This document shows positions 1 through 7,157 of a DNA stretch of 24,201 bases, one piece after another (the stretch's first letter is position 1; each line of letters opens with the position of its first letter). A model generated the notes under the pieces. It saw nothing but the letters and a program-made list of their open reading frames with translations, ran no database searches and was not told the DNA's origin. The translations under genes and the position numbers were made by a program. The DNA is from Flavobacteriaceae bacterium (GTDB lineage Bacteria > Bacteroidota > Bacteroidia > Flavobacteriales > Flavobacteriaceae): contig JAMPYA010000014.1 in NCBI GenBank assembly GCA_023700885.1, positions 1-24,201 on the forward strand, given 5' to 3'.

Positions 1-2
1 AT

Positions 3-74
3 AAACAGTTGCGTAACGATTTTCAGCCGTTCGTTCCTCTCGGCACACGTATGAACAGTAGTGGAGTTGGATAA
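3..74 (+). CDS. Possible 3' end of a gene entering from the left edge
   Basis: The frame is open from the window edge to a TAA at 72-74 and encodes about 23 residues ending RMNSSGVG. Its base composition is richer in G and C than the following 500 bases, which fits the end of a conserved gene rather than the AT-rich spacer behind it. The product cannot be named from so little sequence, and the forward frame starting at base 1 is also open for 17 codons. Treat as a partial gene of unknown function. Confidence 0.3.
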   Translation, partial: KQLRNDFQPFVPLGTRMNSSGVG

Positions 75-171
75 AACTATTTGGTTCTTAAACCAAAAAC
101 TAAATTTGAAAAAGAAATTTTTAGCTTTAGACAAAACCACTATTTTTTATACATAATGTTATGGTTTGTGG

Positions 172-576
172 TTATTGTTTTCTGAATGTAATGATATTAT
201 TACTTTGTAAAGCCCTTATTTGTAAAAACTCGTCATTTAAGGATAGAACTTCATAACAATAAAAAATTTCTGTATCTGTAGTACTTGATATTTTTAAATA
301 GCTATATGATGGCCCTTCATCAACTTCAATATCACATTGAGGACTAGTTGTTTCAATAGAATAAATATATATAGCTTCTAAATTGTTTTCATAATGTTCA
401 TAACATTTCCCATCTGTTTTAAACTCCCATTTCCAATTTGGAGAGTCGACTGAAAACCAAACTCCAATTAATAGATCTTTTTCTTGGGTTAATTGAAATA
501 AAGTAAAGCTGAAAATTGGAATTAATAAAATTAAAGCCATAATCATATTTTTTGCATTATTGTTCGATTTTTTCAT
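172..576 (-). CDS. Small secreted or membrane-anchored hypothetical protein (134 aa)
   Basis: A lysine/asparagine-rich start is followed by a hydrophobic segment at about residues 11-29, either a signal peptide or an anchor. The remainder has a pattern of GVWFS, then WEFKTDGKCY, then alternating beta-like strands. This resembles the lipocalin-like small proteins common in Bacteroidetes, in which 'G.W......W.F..dG' opens the barrel. The start ATG lies only 26 bases after the stop of the GH19 lipoprotein gene, and no promoter box is seen between them, so the two are probably co-transcribed. The lipocalin comparison rests only on the opening pattern. No catalytic motif is visible. Possible roles such as a chaperone, inhibitor or immunity partner for the upstream GH19 protein are inference. 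Confidence 0.7.
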   Translation of the reverse strand: MKKSNNNAKNMIMALILLIPIFSFTLFQLTQEKDLLIGVWFSVDSPNWKWEFKTDGKCYEHYENNLEAIYIYSIETTSPQCDIEVDEGPSYSYLKISSTTDTEIFYCYEVLSLNDEFLQIRALQSNNIITFRKQ

Positions 577-602
577 TTTTTAAAGTTTTCTTTATAATTA
601 AA

Positions 603-2495
603 TTAATGACAATTAATATTTATCTTAGATTTAGTGAAAATTAATATCCTTTCTTCTAAATGTTTAAGACCGCTGTTAATTAATCTAGTAACACTTTTTA
701 CACTGGTTGTTTCGCTCATTGGTGGTTTAAGTTTATTTAGTACATTAATTTTGAAATACCATAAAGCACTTATTACAGCTAATTCACTATTTGATGAAAT
801 CAAGTCTGGATTTTGTGTAAAATTTACTGTATTATCATAATTTTTTTGATAAAAATTTGTAAATTCTGTATAATTATATTTGCCCGTTAATTGAATTAAT
901 CCCCTACCTCTATATTTATAACCATCTCCATAGTTATTATTACCCAAATCTTTTCTATTATAAACATAATTTGCAAATTTTACTACATCCACAAAATTTG
1001 GTTTTGAGGAACTTCTAAAGGATTCAGGGTTTGCTTTATTAATGTTTTGTGTTGGATTTGAAATAGGATTGAAATATTTTTCCCAATATTCTTTTTTACC
1101 CAAACTATCAACACGAAAATTTAAATTCTCTTGAAACGCTTCAAGTTCAACACCATCCCATCTTTTGCTTTCATGGCCAGCTTGGGCTAAAAAATGTTGT
1201 AACTTTTCTTTGGTATCAATTCCAAAATCTTTACCATGTTTATTAATAAAATCTGCGATTTCTTGAAGTCTTGTAATATTGGTTTTAGGAAATACTTTTT
1301 GTAAATCTGCAAGAGTTGTATTACAAGGCTTTACACATAGGTTATATTTATTTTTAATATAACCTGGCGGGCAAGGTTCATCAGGAGGCAATACTCCAAT
1401 AGTTCCTTGTGGGTCTGGGCAATCAGAATCTATCAATGCTGAACGTTGAGTATAAACCATATTGTTACAGTTACCTATAGTAATCAAAAATATATCAGAA
1501 GAAAAAGCAATCATAATTATAGTACAACTACTGCTGCCGCCACTACTGCCTGAAGTACTTCCACCACTATCCATGCCAGTTCCATACCACTCAGATGTAA
1601 ATGTATATATATACATATCATAACCTGACGAAGATCCTCCATAGTCATTATAAATCGTTGGATAACCTGAATTTAATTGGGGGTCAACACCTCCTGAAGT
1701 TATCGGACTTGTGGGTGAATAAGTACCATATACACCAGTAACAGGATCATTCGAAGTAGTATATGGATCTGAATAAGTTGGATAGGGATTATAAGTTGAT
1801 GGATAAATATACCCACCGCCATATTGGTAATAAGGATCTATACTGCCACCTCCTCCTCCTGAGGATGTAGGTATACTTTGTGGAACTATTGGTATACCAT
1901 AGTTTTCTATATTTGGACAATCTTCTTCTAAAATCGTCTCTAATTGGTCTGGTTCCCTATTTGTTGTTTTACCCTCTTTTATAAATTTATTGTAGGACAA
2001 TAAATATCGCATTCCTTTAAAATAGCGCATATCATTACCTGATGCTACAAAAGCAGGCAAGGCATCTTGATCTATAGTATATTTATAAATAAATGGTTTT
2101 TTAACTTTTTTATCTACCTCTTCACGAACAATCATATTATAAAAAACATTGGAAGGGTTATTCTCTACTGAAATTCTAAAAGTATAATTAATAAAACCTT
2201 TCTTATTCTTAACTTTCAGCACTTTATTAATGTCAATATGTGCATTTCGATTCTTATTGGTCTTAAAATTAATAGTGCTTTTTAATGCTTTTTCTCCTGT
2301 TAATTCTGTAACTGCATCAATAATATGAGGTATCTCATTATACGATACGAAGTTTGCTATGTTAACGGGTTTCGATGGTTCTTCAAAACTCGAAGTATCA
2401 TCGAAATTATCTTTGTCACAGTTTACTAAAATAGTTAAAATACCTGCTAAAAGAATTCCGAATTTAAAATAATTTTTGATTTCCCTTTTTCTCAT
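603..2495 (-). CDS. Surface lipoprotein with C-terminal GH19 (chitinase/lysozyme-like) domain (630 aa)
   Basis: The N-terminus is a lipoprotein signal ending in LVNC, followed by the acidic run DKDNFDD, the kind of sequence that sends Bacteroidetes lipoproteins to the cell surface. Residues about 30-205 form a domain I do not recognise. Residues about 210-330 are a low-complexity linker rich in Gly, Ser, Tyr and Pro. From about residue 390 to the end is a GH19 domain: AQAGHES carries the expected catalytic Glu, QENLNF follows, and YRGRGLIQLTGKYNY is the GH19 signature. GH19 enzymes cut beta-1,4-linked amino sugars in chitin or peptidoglycan; bacterial and phage versions of this type are often cell-wall lytic. 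In a bacterium a peptidoglycan target is more likely, but that is inference. A tandem operator-like pair at 2557-2595 lies upstream and matches those in the peptide locus more than 7 kb away. The 134-residue gene downstream is likely in the same operon. Confidence 0.85.
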   Translation of the reverse strand: MRKREIKNYFKFGILLAGILTILVNCDKDNFDDTSSFEEPSKPVNIANFVSYNEIPHIIDAVTELTGEKALKSTINFKTNKNRNAHIDINKVLKVKNKKGFINYTFRISVENNPSNVFYNMIVREEVDKKVKKPFIYKYTIDQDALPAFVASGNDMRYFKGMRYLLSYNKFIKEGKTTNREPDQLETILEEDCPNIENYGIPIVPQSIPTSSGGGGGSIDPYYQYGGGYIYPSTYNPYPTYSDPYTTSNDPVTGVYGTYSPTSPITSGGVDPQLNSGYPTIYNDYGGSSSGYDMYIYTFTSEWYGTGMDSGGSTSGSSGGSSSCTIIMIAFSSDIFLITIGNCNNMVYTQRSALIDSDCPDPQGTIGVLPPDEPCPPGYIKNKYNLCVKPCNTTLADLQKVFPKTNITRLQEIADFINKHGKDFGIDTKEKLQHFLAQAGHESKRWDGVELEAFQENLNFRVDSLGKKEYWEKYFNPISNPTQNINKANPESFRSSSKPNFVDVVKFANYVYNRKDLGNNNYGDGYKYRGRGLIQLTGKYNYTEFTNFYQKNYDNTVNFTQNPDLISSNSELAVISALWYFKINVLNKLKPPMSETTSVKSVTRLINSGLKHLEERILIFTKSKININCH

Positions 2496-2527
2496 AATAT
2501 AAATTTTAGTAATTGATTTTTAACTTA

Positions 2528-2535
2528 CTAAAATA
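2528..2535 (-). promoter_or_regulatory. Candidate -7 box of the GH19 lipoprotein operon
   Basis: On the minus strand this reads TATTTTAG, one mismatch from the Bacteroidetes -7 consensus TAnnTTTG. It lies 21 bases downstream of the tandem operator pair and 32 bases before the ATG, which is a workable geometry. It is a weak match taken alone. Confidence 0.35.
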
Positions 2536-2556
2536 CTTGAGATTACTCATTTAGCA

Positions 2557-2595
2557 GTAAGGAAAAACCATACATTTAGTAAGGTAAAACCATAT
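2557..2595. promoter_or_regulatory. Tandem 17-base operator pair, 22-base period (copy C)
   Basis: The plus strand shows GTAAGGAAAAACCATAC at 2557-2573 and GTAAGGTAAAACCATAT at 2579-2595, exactly 22 bases apart start to start. Each unit is a near-palindrome (GTAnGG ... CCnTAC). The same tandem architecture occurs at 9606-9644 and 13631-13669. It sits 62 bases upstream of the GH19 lipoprotein start, where an activator would bind. A LytTR-type regulator, which typically binds paired repeats about two helical turns apart, is the natural candidate; the link is inference. Confidence 0.65.
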
Positions 2596-3005
2596 ATTTT
2601 TCTGAATTGATTCTCATCTCTATAAAAATAAATCAAGCTATTACCACAAAGAAAAAAAAGCAAAAAAGAAAGGTGTAGGATACTTGGGGCGAGGAGTTGC
2701 TGTCAAGGTTTTTGTAAAAAATACGACCCGTGTTTTTAACAGTTAACGTATTTGAATAAATTATATGAGGGTGGAGATTTTTTATAAAACATGGAATGCT
2801 TGACCTTTATAGCAACATAGCAGGGATGAAGGAAGCCTATATAATATATTTCTTTTTTGGTTTTTTATAAGTTGAAAACGTGATTGAATGAATTTATTGT
2901 TTTAATAAAGATTGATTGGTTTTATCTATATTAATTTTAATTGGAATTACGATTTAAGGTTTTCTTATTTATCTTTTTTGCTGGTACAAAAAATTTCTTT
3001 CTATT

Positions 3006-3042
3006 CTTTTGTCTTGAAACAAAAGAACCAAAAATTCAAGAC
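3006..3042. repeat. Nested inverted repeats
   Basis: CTTTTGT (3006-3012) pairs with ACAAAAG (3019-3025), and GTCTTGAA (3011-3018) pairs with TTCAAGAC (3035-3042), so two alternative hairpins share bases. From memory, sequence of this kind is frequent between genes in Flavobacterium-like genomes. No terminator-type T tract follows directly. Confidence 0.6.
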
Positions 3043-3083
3043 TCCTTTTGAAAGTTAAGAAAATCTACGGAATGACCCACCAC

Positions 3084-3132
3084 CGATAAAAAGAACTCCC
3101 CCGCTAAAGCGGTATCAAACAGCTTTTTATCG
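3084..3132. repeat. Two-level hairpin element
   Basis: Outer arms CGATAAAAAG (3084-3093) and CTTTTTATCG (3123-3132) pair perfectly over 10 bases. Inside them CCGCT-AA-AGCGG (3101-3112) forms a second, GC-rich hairpin. The nested arrangement suggests a structured intergenic repeat unit rather than a terminator. Function unknown. Confidence 0.6.
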
Positions 3133-3772
3133 TTAGGCATTTGCCCTGCTTCCTCGATTTTTACTACTTTAAAAAGATGTCAAAGAATAAATGAGACCGT
3201 TACGTTGAGCAGGTTTTTAGCGCAGCTAAATGCGCCAGCATTTAAGCGAGCCGCCAGCGAGTAGCATAAGGGTGTTGTGGCGGAAGTACGTTGACGAAGG
3301 AATAAGTACGTGCCACGACTACGCAGGATGCGCAAGGGTGGCGCTGTTTTTGAAGCTGGTGGATAAAAGCAAGTGCAAGAAGTGAGTGAAGCCATTTACC
3401 GTTGGGAAAGTTTGGCATTGAGAAGTTTTGAGTTGAGGTAGTTGCAGTTGGGAATGGATTTGGTAATTGAGGTTTTGACGGAATAGTTTAATGTAAGTTG
3501 AAATAGCGAAAAACTTTAATGCTGGAACTTTAGGATGGTGGCTGTAAATGAATGAACGAATGCGTTGCTCTTGCAAGCGTTTGCAGTATAGGATAAGGGC
3601 TTTGAAGTTGGAATGTTTAAAAGTTATAATGTTAAAAAGTTGGGAGTTATTTTACTGATTGTTATTGCTACTTGAAGCGCTTATATTATACGCAAAGAGG
3701 AAGACTCAAAAACTGTGACACCCTGATCAGCCCGAGATGCCCCGCAGGCGAGCCAAATTCGATTAATAGTGG

Positions 3773-3824
3773 TTTTGCCCCTAAATAAAATTCATTTATA
3801 CCTATTTGGGTTTTAGGGGCAAAA
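3773..3824. repeat. 13-base perfect inverted repeat
   Basis: TTTTGCCCCTAAA (3773-3785) and TTTAGGGGCAAAA (3812-3824) are perfect reverse complements around a 26-base AT-rich spacer. The left flank AATAGTGGTTTTG (3765-3777) is also the reverse complement of CAAAACCACTATT near 134-146, so part of this element recurs elsewhere in the window. It could be the end of a small mobile element, but no target duplication was seen. Confidence 0.55.
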
Positions 3825-3971
3825 GAAAACTATGCGTGAGGTATAGCCAAAATGTGTGAAGTGCTACTAAGAGAGTGGACTGACCTGAGCACCTGCTGGA
3901 GCGCAAAGGTTAGTGCAACGAACGGCAAGACAAAAGTGTTATTATTTAGCAGATTTTACCTATTAAAAGAG

Positions 3972-3992
3972 ACCCTGAAACGAGTTCAGGGT
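3972..3992. repeat. Short hairpin repeat (ACCCTGAA/TTCAGGGT)
   Basis: ACCCTGAA (3972-3979) pairs with TTCAGGGT (3985-3992) around the 5-base loop ACGAG. From memory, this palindrome is a widespread intergenic repeat in Bacteroidetes. No T tract follows, so a simple terminator is unlikely. Confidence 0.55.
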
Positions 3993-4059
3993 GACGATGA
4001 TTACTTGCTTTTGTATTGTAGTGGACGGAACTAAATGGCGGCTATGCCGAACACCTTAT

Positions 4060-4079
4060 AACCTGCGTTCGTGCAGGTT
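4060..4079. repeat. 7-bp hairpin
   Basis: AACCTGC (4060-4066) pairs with GCAGGTT (4073-4079) around GTTCGT. It lies in the GC-richer part of the intergenic stretch. No function can be assigned. Confidence 0.4.
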
Positions 4080-4256
4080 TGTTGGATTAGGATTGGAGTA
4101 CCGAAGTAAAAAAAGCCAGGGCAACAGGTAGGTGCTTGTGGAGTACAGCGGCAGCGGAACCTGAGGCGGCACAATGTTGGTTTATATTTTTTTTGTAGGG
4201 TTGAAAAGTACTGCCGGAGGTAGGGAACTATTAACACTCGAAAGATTGACTCCGTC

Positions 4257-4286
4257 GAATTTCATTTCGCGTGGCAACGGTTGGAA
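4257..4286 (+). repeat. GAATTTCATT-CGCG short repeat, copy 1
   Basis: GAATTTCATTTCGCGTGG starts here and recurs in diverged form at 4351 and 7118. All copies lie between accessory genes. Confidence 0.45.
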
Positions 4287-4350
4287 TAATTAAAAATTTA
4301 AAGTGGTTAATTGGTTAAAAACACAATATCGCGATGGGTTTGACACCTTT

Positions 4351-4370
4351 GAATTTCATTACGCGCAGGA
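4351..4370 (+). repeat. GAATTTCATT-CGCG short repeat, copy 2
   Basis: GAATTTCATTACGCGCAGGA, the closest relative of the copy at 7118. It lies 17 bases beyond the 3' end of the PIN gene. Confidence 0.45.
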
Positions 4371-4387
4371 GCAAAGGCAGTATATTT

Positions 4388-4870
4388 TTAAAGGTCCAAA
4401 ACACCAAAAGTTTCAGTAAAAGGAATGTCAATAGAAATAATATCAAATTTTAGATTTATTCCTCTTTTTAACAATGCAAGAGAATTTTTTGAGCGAATAT
4501 CAGATGTCACAAAATGTGTAACTGATTTATCCAAATCAGCTTGGGCAAAGAGTTTGGAATCATTCGGAATTATTGCGCGCGGCATTAATTTTTCTTGGCT
4601 AATTTTATTTTCTTCAAAGATAATGTTAGCAAATTGTCCAGTTTTCTGAGCATCTTTTAAATTGAAAGGTACAATCTGAATATTCTTTAATGGTAATTCA
4701 TTCAGATTTCCTAGCACACAGTATTCTGCAATTGAAATGGTAGAAACTTTTAAAATGATGTCGTTTTCTAAAAAATATCTGAAATAACCAACTGCATTTG
4801 AATGAAGTGGGTCTTTATCATTTAGAAGTCTTATGAAAAAACTTGTATCTAATAAGACACTATGCTTCAT
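4388..4870 (-). CDS. PIN-domain protein, probable RNase toxin (160 aa)
   Basis: PIN domains are metal-dependent ribonucleases, often the toxins of type II toxin-antitoxin pairs. The expected acidic residues are visible: Asp8 in VLLDTSFF, the Glu of SIAEYCVLGNL near residue 44, the Asp in IPNDSKLFAQA near residue 103, and the Asp of FVTSDIRS near residue 122. The length is typical. I chose ATG at 4868-4870 because it has a purine-rich AGAGGTGG just upstream; a GTG two codons earlier (4876) is the alternative. The gene overlaps the end of the preceding minus-strand frame by about 11 bases, so the two are translationally coupled, as toxin-antitoxin pairs usually are. Confidence 0.85.
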   Translation of the reverse strand: MKHSVLLDTSFFIRLLNDKDPLHSNAVGYFRYFLENDIILKVSTISIAEYCVLGNLNELPLKNIQIVPFNLKDAQKTGQFANIIFEENKISQEKLMPRAIIPNDSKLFAQADLDKSVTHFVTSDIRSKNSLALLKRGINLKFDIISIDIPFTETFGVLDL

Positions 4871-5639
4871 AACCACCTCTTAAGTTAAACAACCATTCGT
4901 CAGCATTAACATTTTTCCAGCTTTCCTTAGCTTTTTTGATAAGTGAATTTAAGTAATCATTATCAAATTTCGGTTGATAATCGATAAGTTCAATCAAATG
5001 AAGTGATTTAGTGTCAATTTCTCCAGTTTCTATATTTTGTTTACCTTTGGCTCGAACTCCATATTCTTTATATAGTACATTTTCTTCTCTCTCTTTTAGG
5101 AATTCTTCACCAGTCTCTATAGATAAGTACCCAAAATCAACTGTGTCTACGTGTATATTGGCTTTGCTTTTACCACCAGCATCTTTTAAGATACCATAAA
5201 AATAAAACTCTGCATCAACCCAAACATTTTCTGTTCTAATAAATTTTGTATTAGGATTTATAGTTAACTCGTAAGTATCTTTTAATGATGTTTTTATTTG
5301 AAATTCATAATTTTTTTGGCGTGATAGGTTTTGAATATTTTCTATAGCTCTGGCAGTTTTTAACTCAAGAAAATCAATCGATTCATTTGCTTGTACTTGA
5401 GATAAAACTGCACTAAATCCTATTACGGTTTGAATTGTTGTCTTGAATAGATGTCGGACAGAACCCTCTTGAATATCGTAGGTAATAATTGGTCTATCTT
5501 TTTTATTAGTTGGAAATAATAAATCCTCAACATTCTGCAAAATTAATGCAATATGTTTGATGTCATAATTGTCAGGGCTTAAATCTTGGTTCCCAGACTT
5601 ACCTACAACTCGAATTTCTATTTCTCCTATTTTTTCCAC
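4860..5639 (-). CDS. Hypothetical protein coupled to the PIN gene, candidate antitoxin (259-264 aa)
   Basis: I do not recognise this family. The protein is soluble-looking, with no signal or membrane segment, and mixes beta-rich parts (IEIRVVGKSG, WVDAEFYFYGIL) with a C-terminal helical part ending WLFNLRGGYEA. It overlaps the PIN gene and precedes it, the usual order for an antitoxin, but at about 260 residues it is long for one. There is no ATG near the 5' end: the choices are TTG at 5654 or GTG at 5639. An exact TAnnTTTG box (5644-5651) lies between them, so the GTG is preferred and the mRNA may be almost leaderless. If the box is chance, the TTG start adds five codons. Confidence 0.75.
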   Translation of the reverse strand: MEKIGEIEIRVVGKSGNQDLSPDNYDIKHIALILQNVEDLLFPTNKKDRPIITYDIQEGSVRHLFKTTIQTVIGFSAVLSQVQANESIDFLELKTARAIENIQNLSRQKNYEFQIKTSLKDTYELTINPNTKFIRTENVWVDAEFYFYGILKDAGGKSKANIHVDTVDFGYLSIETGEEFLKEREENVLYKEYGVRAKGKQNIETGEIDTKSLHLIELIDYQPKFDNDYLNSLIKKAKESWKNVNADEWLFNLRGGYEA

Positions 5640-5643
5640 ATTC

Positions 5644-5651
5644 CAAAGATA
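5644..5651 (-). promoter_or_regulatory. -7 promoter box of the PIN operon
   Basis: The minus strand reads TATCTTTG, an exact match to the Bacteroidetes TAnnTTTG consensus. A clear TTTG box at -33 is not visible; TTAACA sits at about that spacing. It implies a transcription start at or beside the GTG at 5639. Confidence 0.45.
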
Positions 5652-5720
5652 CAATTAATTTCTAATCACTGTTAATTTTTGTTTAGAGACAAAATGATTA
5701 ACAACCATTATTGGCAGCAG

Positions 5721-6212
5721 TCATTTATATTTAAGTTCAAATAATTCATTTTTTAAATCAATATACAATCTAGAAAACTCAATTAATAATTCAGACAAAT
5801 ATTTGGATTCAATTTTTCCATTTGATTTCATAACATTAAGTCTTTTTTTAGGTTTAATTTCTTTCTCTCTCTTTTTGTTAGAAATGATTTCCAAATTATG
5901 CACGATATCAATTCCAGCGTGAGCACAACTATTCCTTATTGAACTTATTCGTCTTAATTTGTCTGATAATTTGTTACTGATAATTTCAAGTCCATTCAGA
6001 ATTTTAATTTTTTTTCCTAAATCTATAATATTTCCATTTAGCAAATAGAGTTTGAAATCCCATTTGTCTTCCGGTTTAAAATGGTTTGTTATTAGATCGT
6101 CAATAATCAATTCAATTTCGTAAAGACGCTCAATTGTAAAACCTCTTGCTTCTTCTATGCTTAATGAATCAATAAACTCAATTTCTTTATCTGATAACTC
6201 TTTGTTTTTCAT
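5721..6212 (-). CDS. HEPN-like protein with Rx4H motif (163 aa)
   Basis: The protein is almost wholly helical and charged, and contains IRNSCAHAG, in which Arg93 and His98 form the RxxxxH motif of HEPN ribonucleases. HEPN proteins act as RNA-cutting toxins or as effector domains in phage defence; some are non-catalytic scaffolds. The R-N-x-x-x-H version is the commonest in active members. The C-terminal third (from about residue 110) starts with a Lys/Arg-rich stretch and ends in two helices. No partner antitoxin is fused or adjacent, unless the 264-codon frame downstream (66 bases away, same strand) serves. The start ATG at 6210-6212 is the first in frame. The family assignment rests on the motif and the helical character. 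Confidence 0.7.
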   Translation of the reverse strand: MKNKELSDKEIEFIDSLSIEEARGFTIERLYEIELIIDDLITNHFKPEDKWDFKLYLLNGNIIDLGKKIKILNGLEIISNKLSDKLRRISSIRNSCAHAGIDIVHNLEIISNKKREKEIKPKKRLNVMKSNGKIESKYLSELLIEFSRLYIDLKNELFELKYK

Positions 6213-6519
6213 TCGGTTTTCCTATTTGCAACCAACTTTTTTATATCTCTGTATTTATCCCTTTTATACTATATTTTCAATATGTATATGGGAAGCTTTA
6301 TTCCTTTATTGGTGCTTATTTCATGGATTCTTTAGCAATTTTCTCTCGTAAGCGGCACTAATTTAAGTAATGAACTAAAAACTAACAACTAAAAGAGAGA
6401 AATAATTTGGTGAATTGGTTAACTGTTTTATCCATTTTTGTTAAATACGTTATTCAGATTTAGTTATACTCTAATAAATACCTTTTTATAAACCATTTTA
6501 GCAATGTAATGACAAGGCA
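6213..6519. other. Intergenic stretch with one remnant repeat
   Basis: AT-rich, 307 bases. It holds the 13-codon remnant at 6316-6357 and a GTGAATTGGTTAACTG run near 6411 that resembles GTGGTTAATTGGTTAA near 4303. No promoter box, terminator or gene was found. Confidence 0.5.
6316..6357 (-). repeat. 13-codon gene-tail remnant, copy 1
   Basis: On the minus strand this reads CRLREKIAKESMK then TAA, with a TAG directly before it. A matching stretch at 9122-9163 reads CYLQEKLIKESMN then TAA, with TAA before it. Differences are mostly at codon-like positions and keep residue character, so both look like decayed 3' ends of one gene family. Each lies 100-130 bases upstream of an accessory gene start. 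Confidence 0.55.
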
Positions 6520-7020
6520 TTAATGGCAATACAGTTGTTGAGCATTTTTTAGCTGTTGGTAAAAAGGCAAAAGATCTAAACTAAAATGTTCTTCGCTGTT
6601 TGGATTTACGATACTGCTTAAATAGGCTTTATATAGCTCATTAAATTCTGTAGTTAGGAAGTTATATTTCTGAAGTGTTTTATCAATAAATGCTTGCTGA
6701 TTTTTAGCAAAAACAATTGCTAAATAACTACCCGTAGCAGGTTTGTTTTGCACACACCATTCTTTATTAACTAAAAAGGTATGTTGTAATTTTGTTGCCA
6801 TTTCCAATTCGTCATTCCAAACATATACCGTTGCAAAAATATGATGCACTGCTATTAAAACAGCTGGTTCGAATTGTATTTCGGAACGGTCAAAAGCTTG
6901 TTCCAATGATTGCACCAAAAAAAGTGCTTTTTTCTTATCCTCTCCATTTACCAAATAACTATAAACAGTTTGTATTGGGTCATCAATTCCTTCTAATTGT
7001 TCATTTTCTTCTTTGCTCAT
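6520..7020 (-). CDS. Hypothetical helical protein (166 aa)
   Basis: I do not recognise this protein. It has no signal peptide or membrane segment and is predicted by eye to be all helical; the run ALFLVQSLEQAF, then AVLIAVHHIFATVYVWNDELEMA, then KEWC resembles tetratricopeptide-type helix pairs. The first 15 residues are acidic. It stands alone: the HEPN gene starts 308 bases downstream and the DUF6527 gene ends 138 bases upstream, with no overlaps. The start ATG at 7018-7020 is supported by the acidic SKEENEQ opening. Its location between two defence-like units suggests an accessory gene, but no function is proposed. Confidence 0.7.
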   Translation of the reverse strand: MSKEENEQLEGIDDPIQTVYSYLVNGEDKKKALFLVQSLEQAFDRSEIQFEPAVLIAVHHIFATVYVWNDELEMATKLQHTFLVNKEWCVQNKPATGSYLAIVFAKNQQAFIDKTLQKYNFLTTEFNELYKAYLSSIVNPNSEEHFSLDLLPFYQQLKNAQQLYCH

Positions 7021-7117
7021 GGCGTTATTTTTTTGGGGAAATTGCGTTTAATGGGATTGGATGATTATTTAGGAAACTAATTTGGAATTCTATATGGAAA
7101 CGAAAGATTACTATGAC

Positions 7118-7140
7118 GAATTTCATTACACGCGGTTGGA
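7118..7140 (+). repeat. GAATTTCATT-CGCG short repeat, copy 3
   Basis: GAATTTCATTACACGCGG matches the copies at 4257 and 4351. It lies 18 bases beyond the 3' end of the DUF6527 gene, just as copy 2 lies 17 bases beyond the PIN gene. A weaker GAATTTCATT occurs at 9236. Confidence 0.45.
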
Positions 7141-7157
7141 GGGAACTGTGTTTGTCT

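Larger units (their letters stand above)
2596..4387. other. Long intergenic stretch without a credible gene
   Basis: About 1.8 kb holds no frame with recognisable protein character. The few open frames of 60-85 codons are low-complexity or lie across repeats. The part at about 3170-3420 and 4030-4220 is richer in G and C than the flanks and may be decayed genes or intergenic repeat clusters. Inverted repeats at 3006-3042, 3084-3132, 3773-3824, 3972-3992 and 4060-4079 are listed separately. No transposase remnant or RNA gene was identified. Confidence 0.6.

Noticed and set aside
80..97. TTTGGTT-CTTA-AACCAAA hairpin as terminator
   Set aside because: No T tract follows on either strand and the stem is only 7 bp.
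3284..3312. Direct repeat AAGTACGT at 20-base spacing as another operator pair
   Set aside because: It lacks the GG...CC palindrome and has the wrong period, so it is not the 22-base operator.
3180..3576. Two overlapping minus-strand frames of 71 and 85 codons
   Set aside because: Composition is Ser/Leu/Pro low complexity, they overlap each other in different frames, and no protein-like motif or signal is present.
3852..4237. Frames of 60 and 68 codons on opposite strands
   Set aside because: The plus frame runs through a palindromic repeat (3972-3992) and the minus one through a hairpin (4060-4079); neither looks like a protein.
4060..4290. Possible integron attC-like sites (AACCTGC..GCAGGTT, CAACGGTTGG)
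   Set aside because: The core GTTRRRY/RYYYAAC pairs could not be arranged with the right spacing, and no integrase gene is present.
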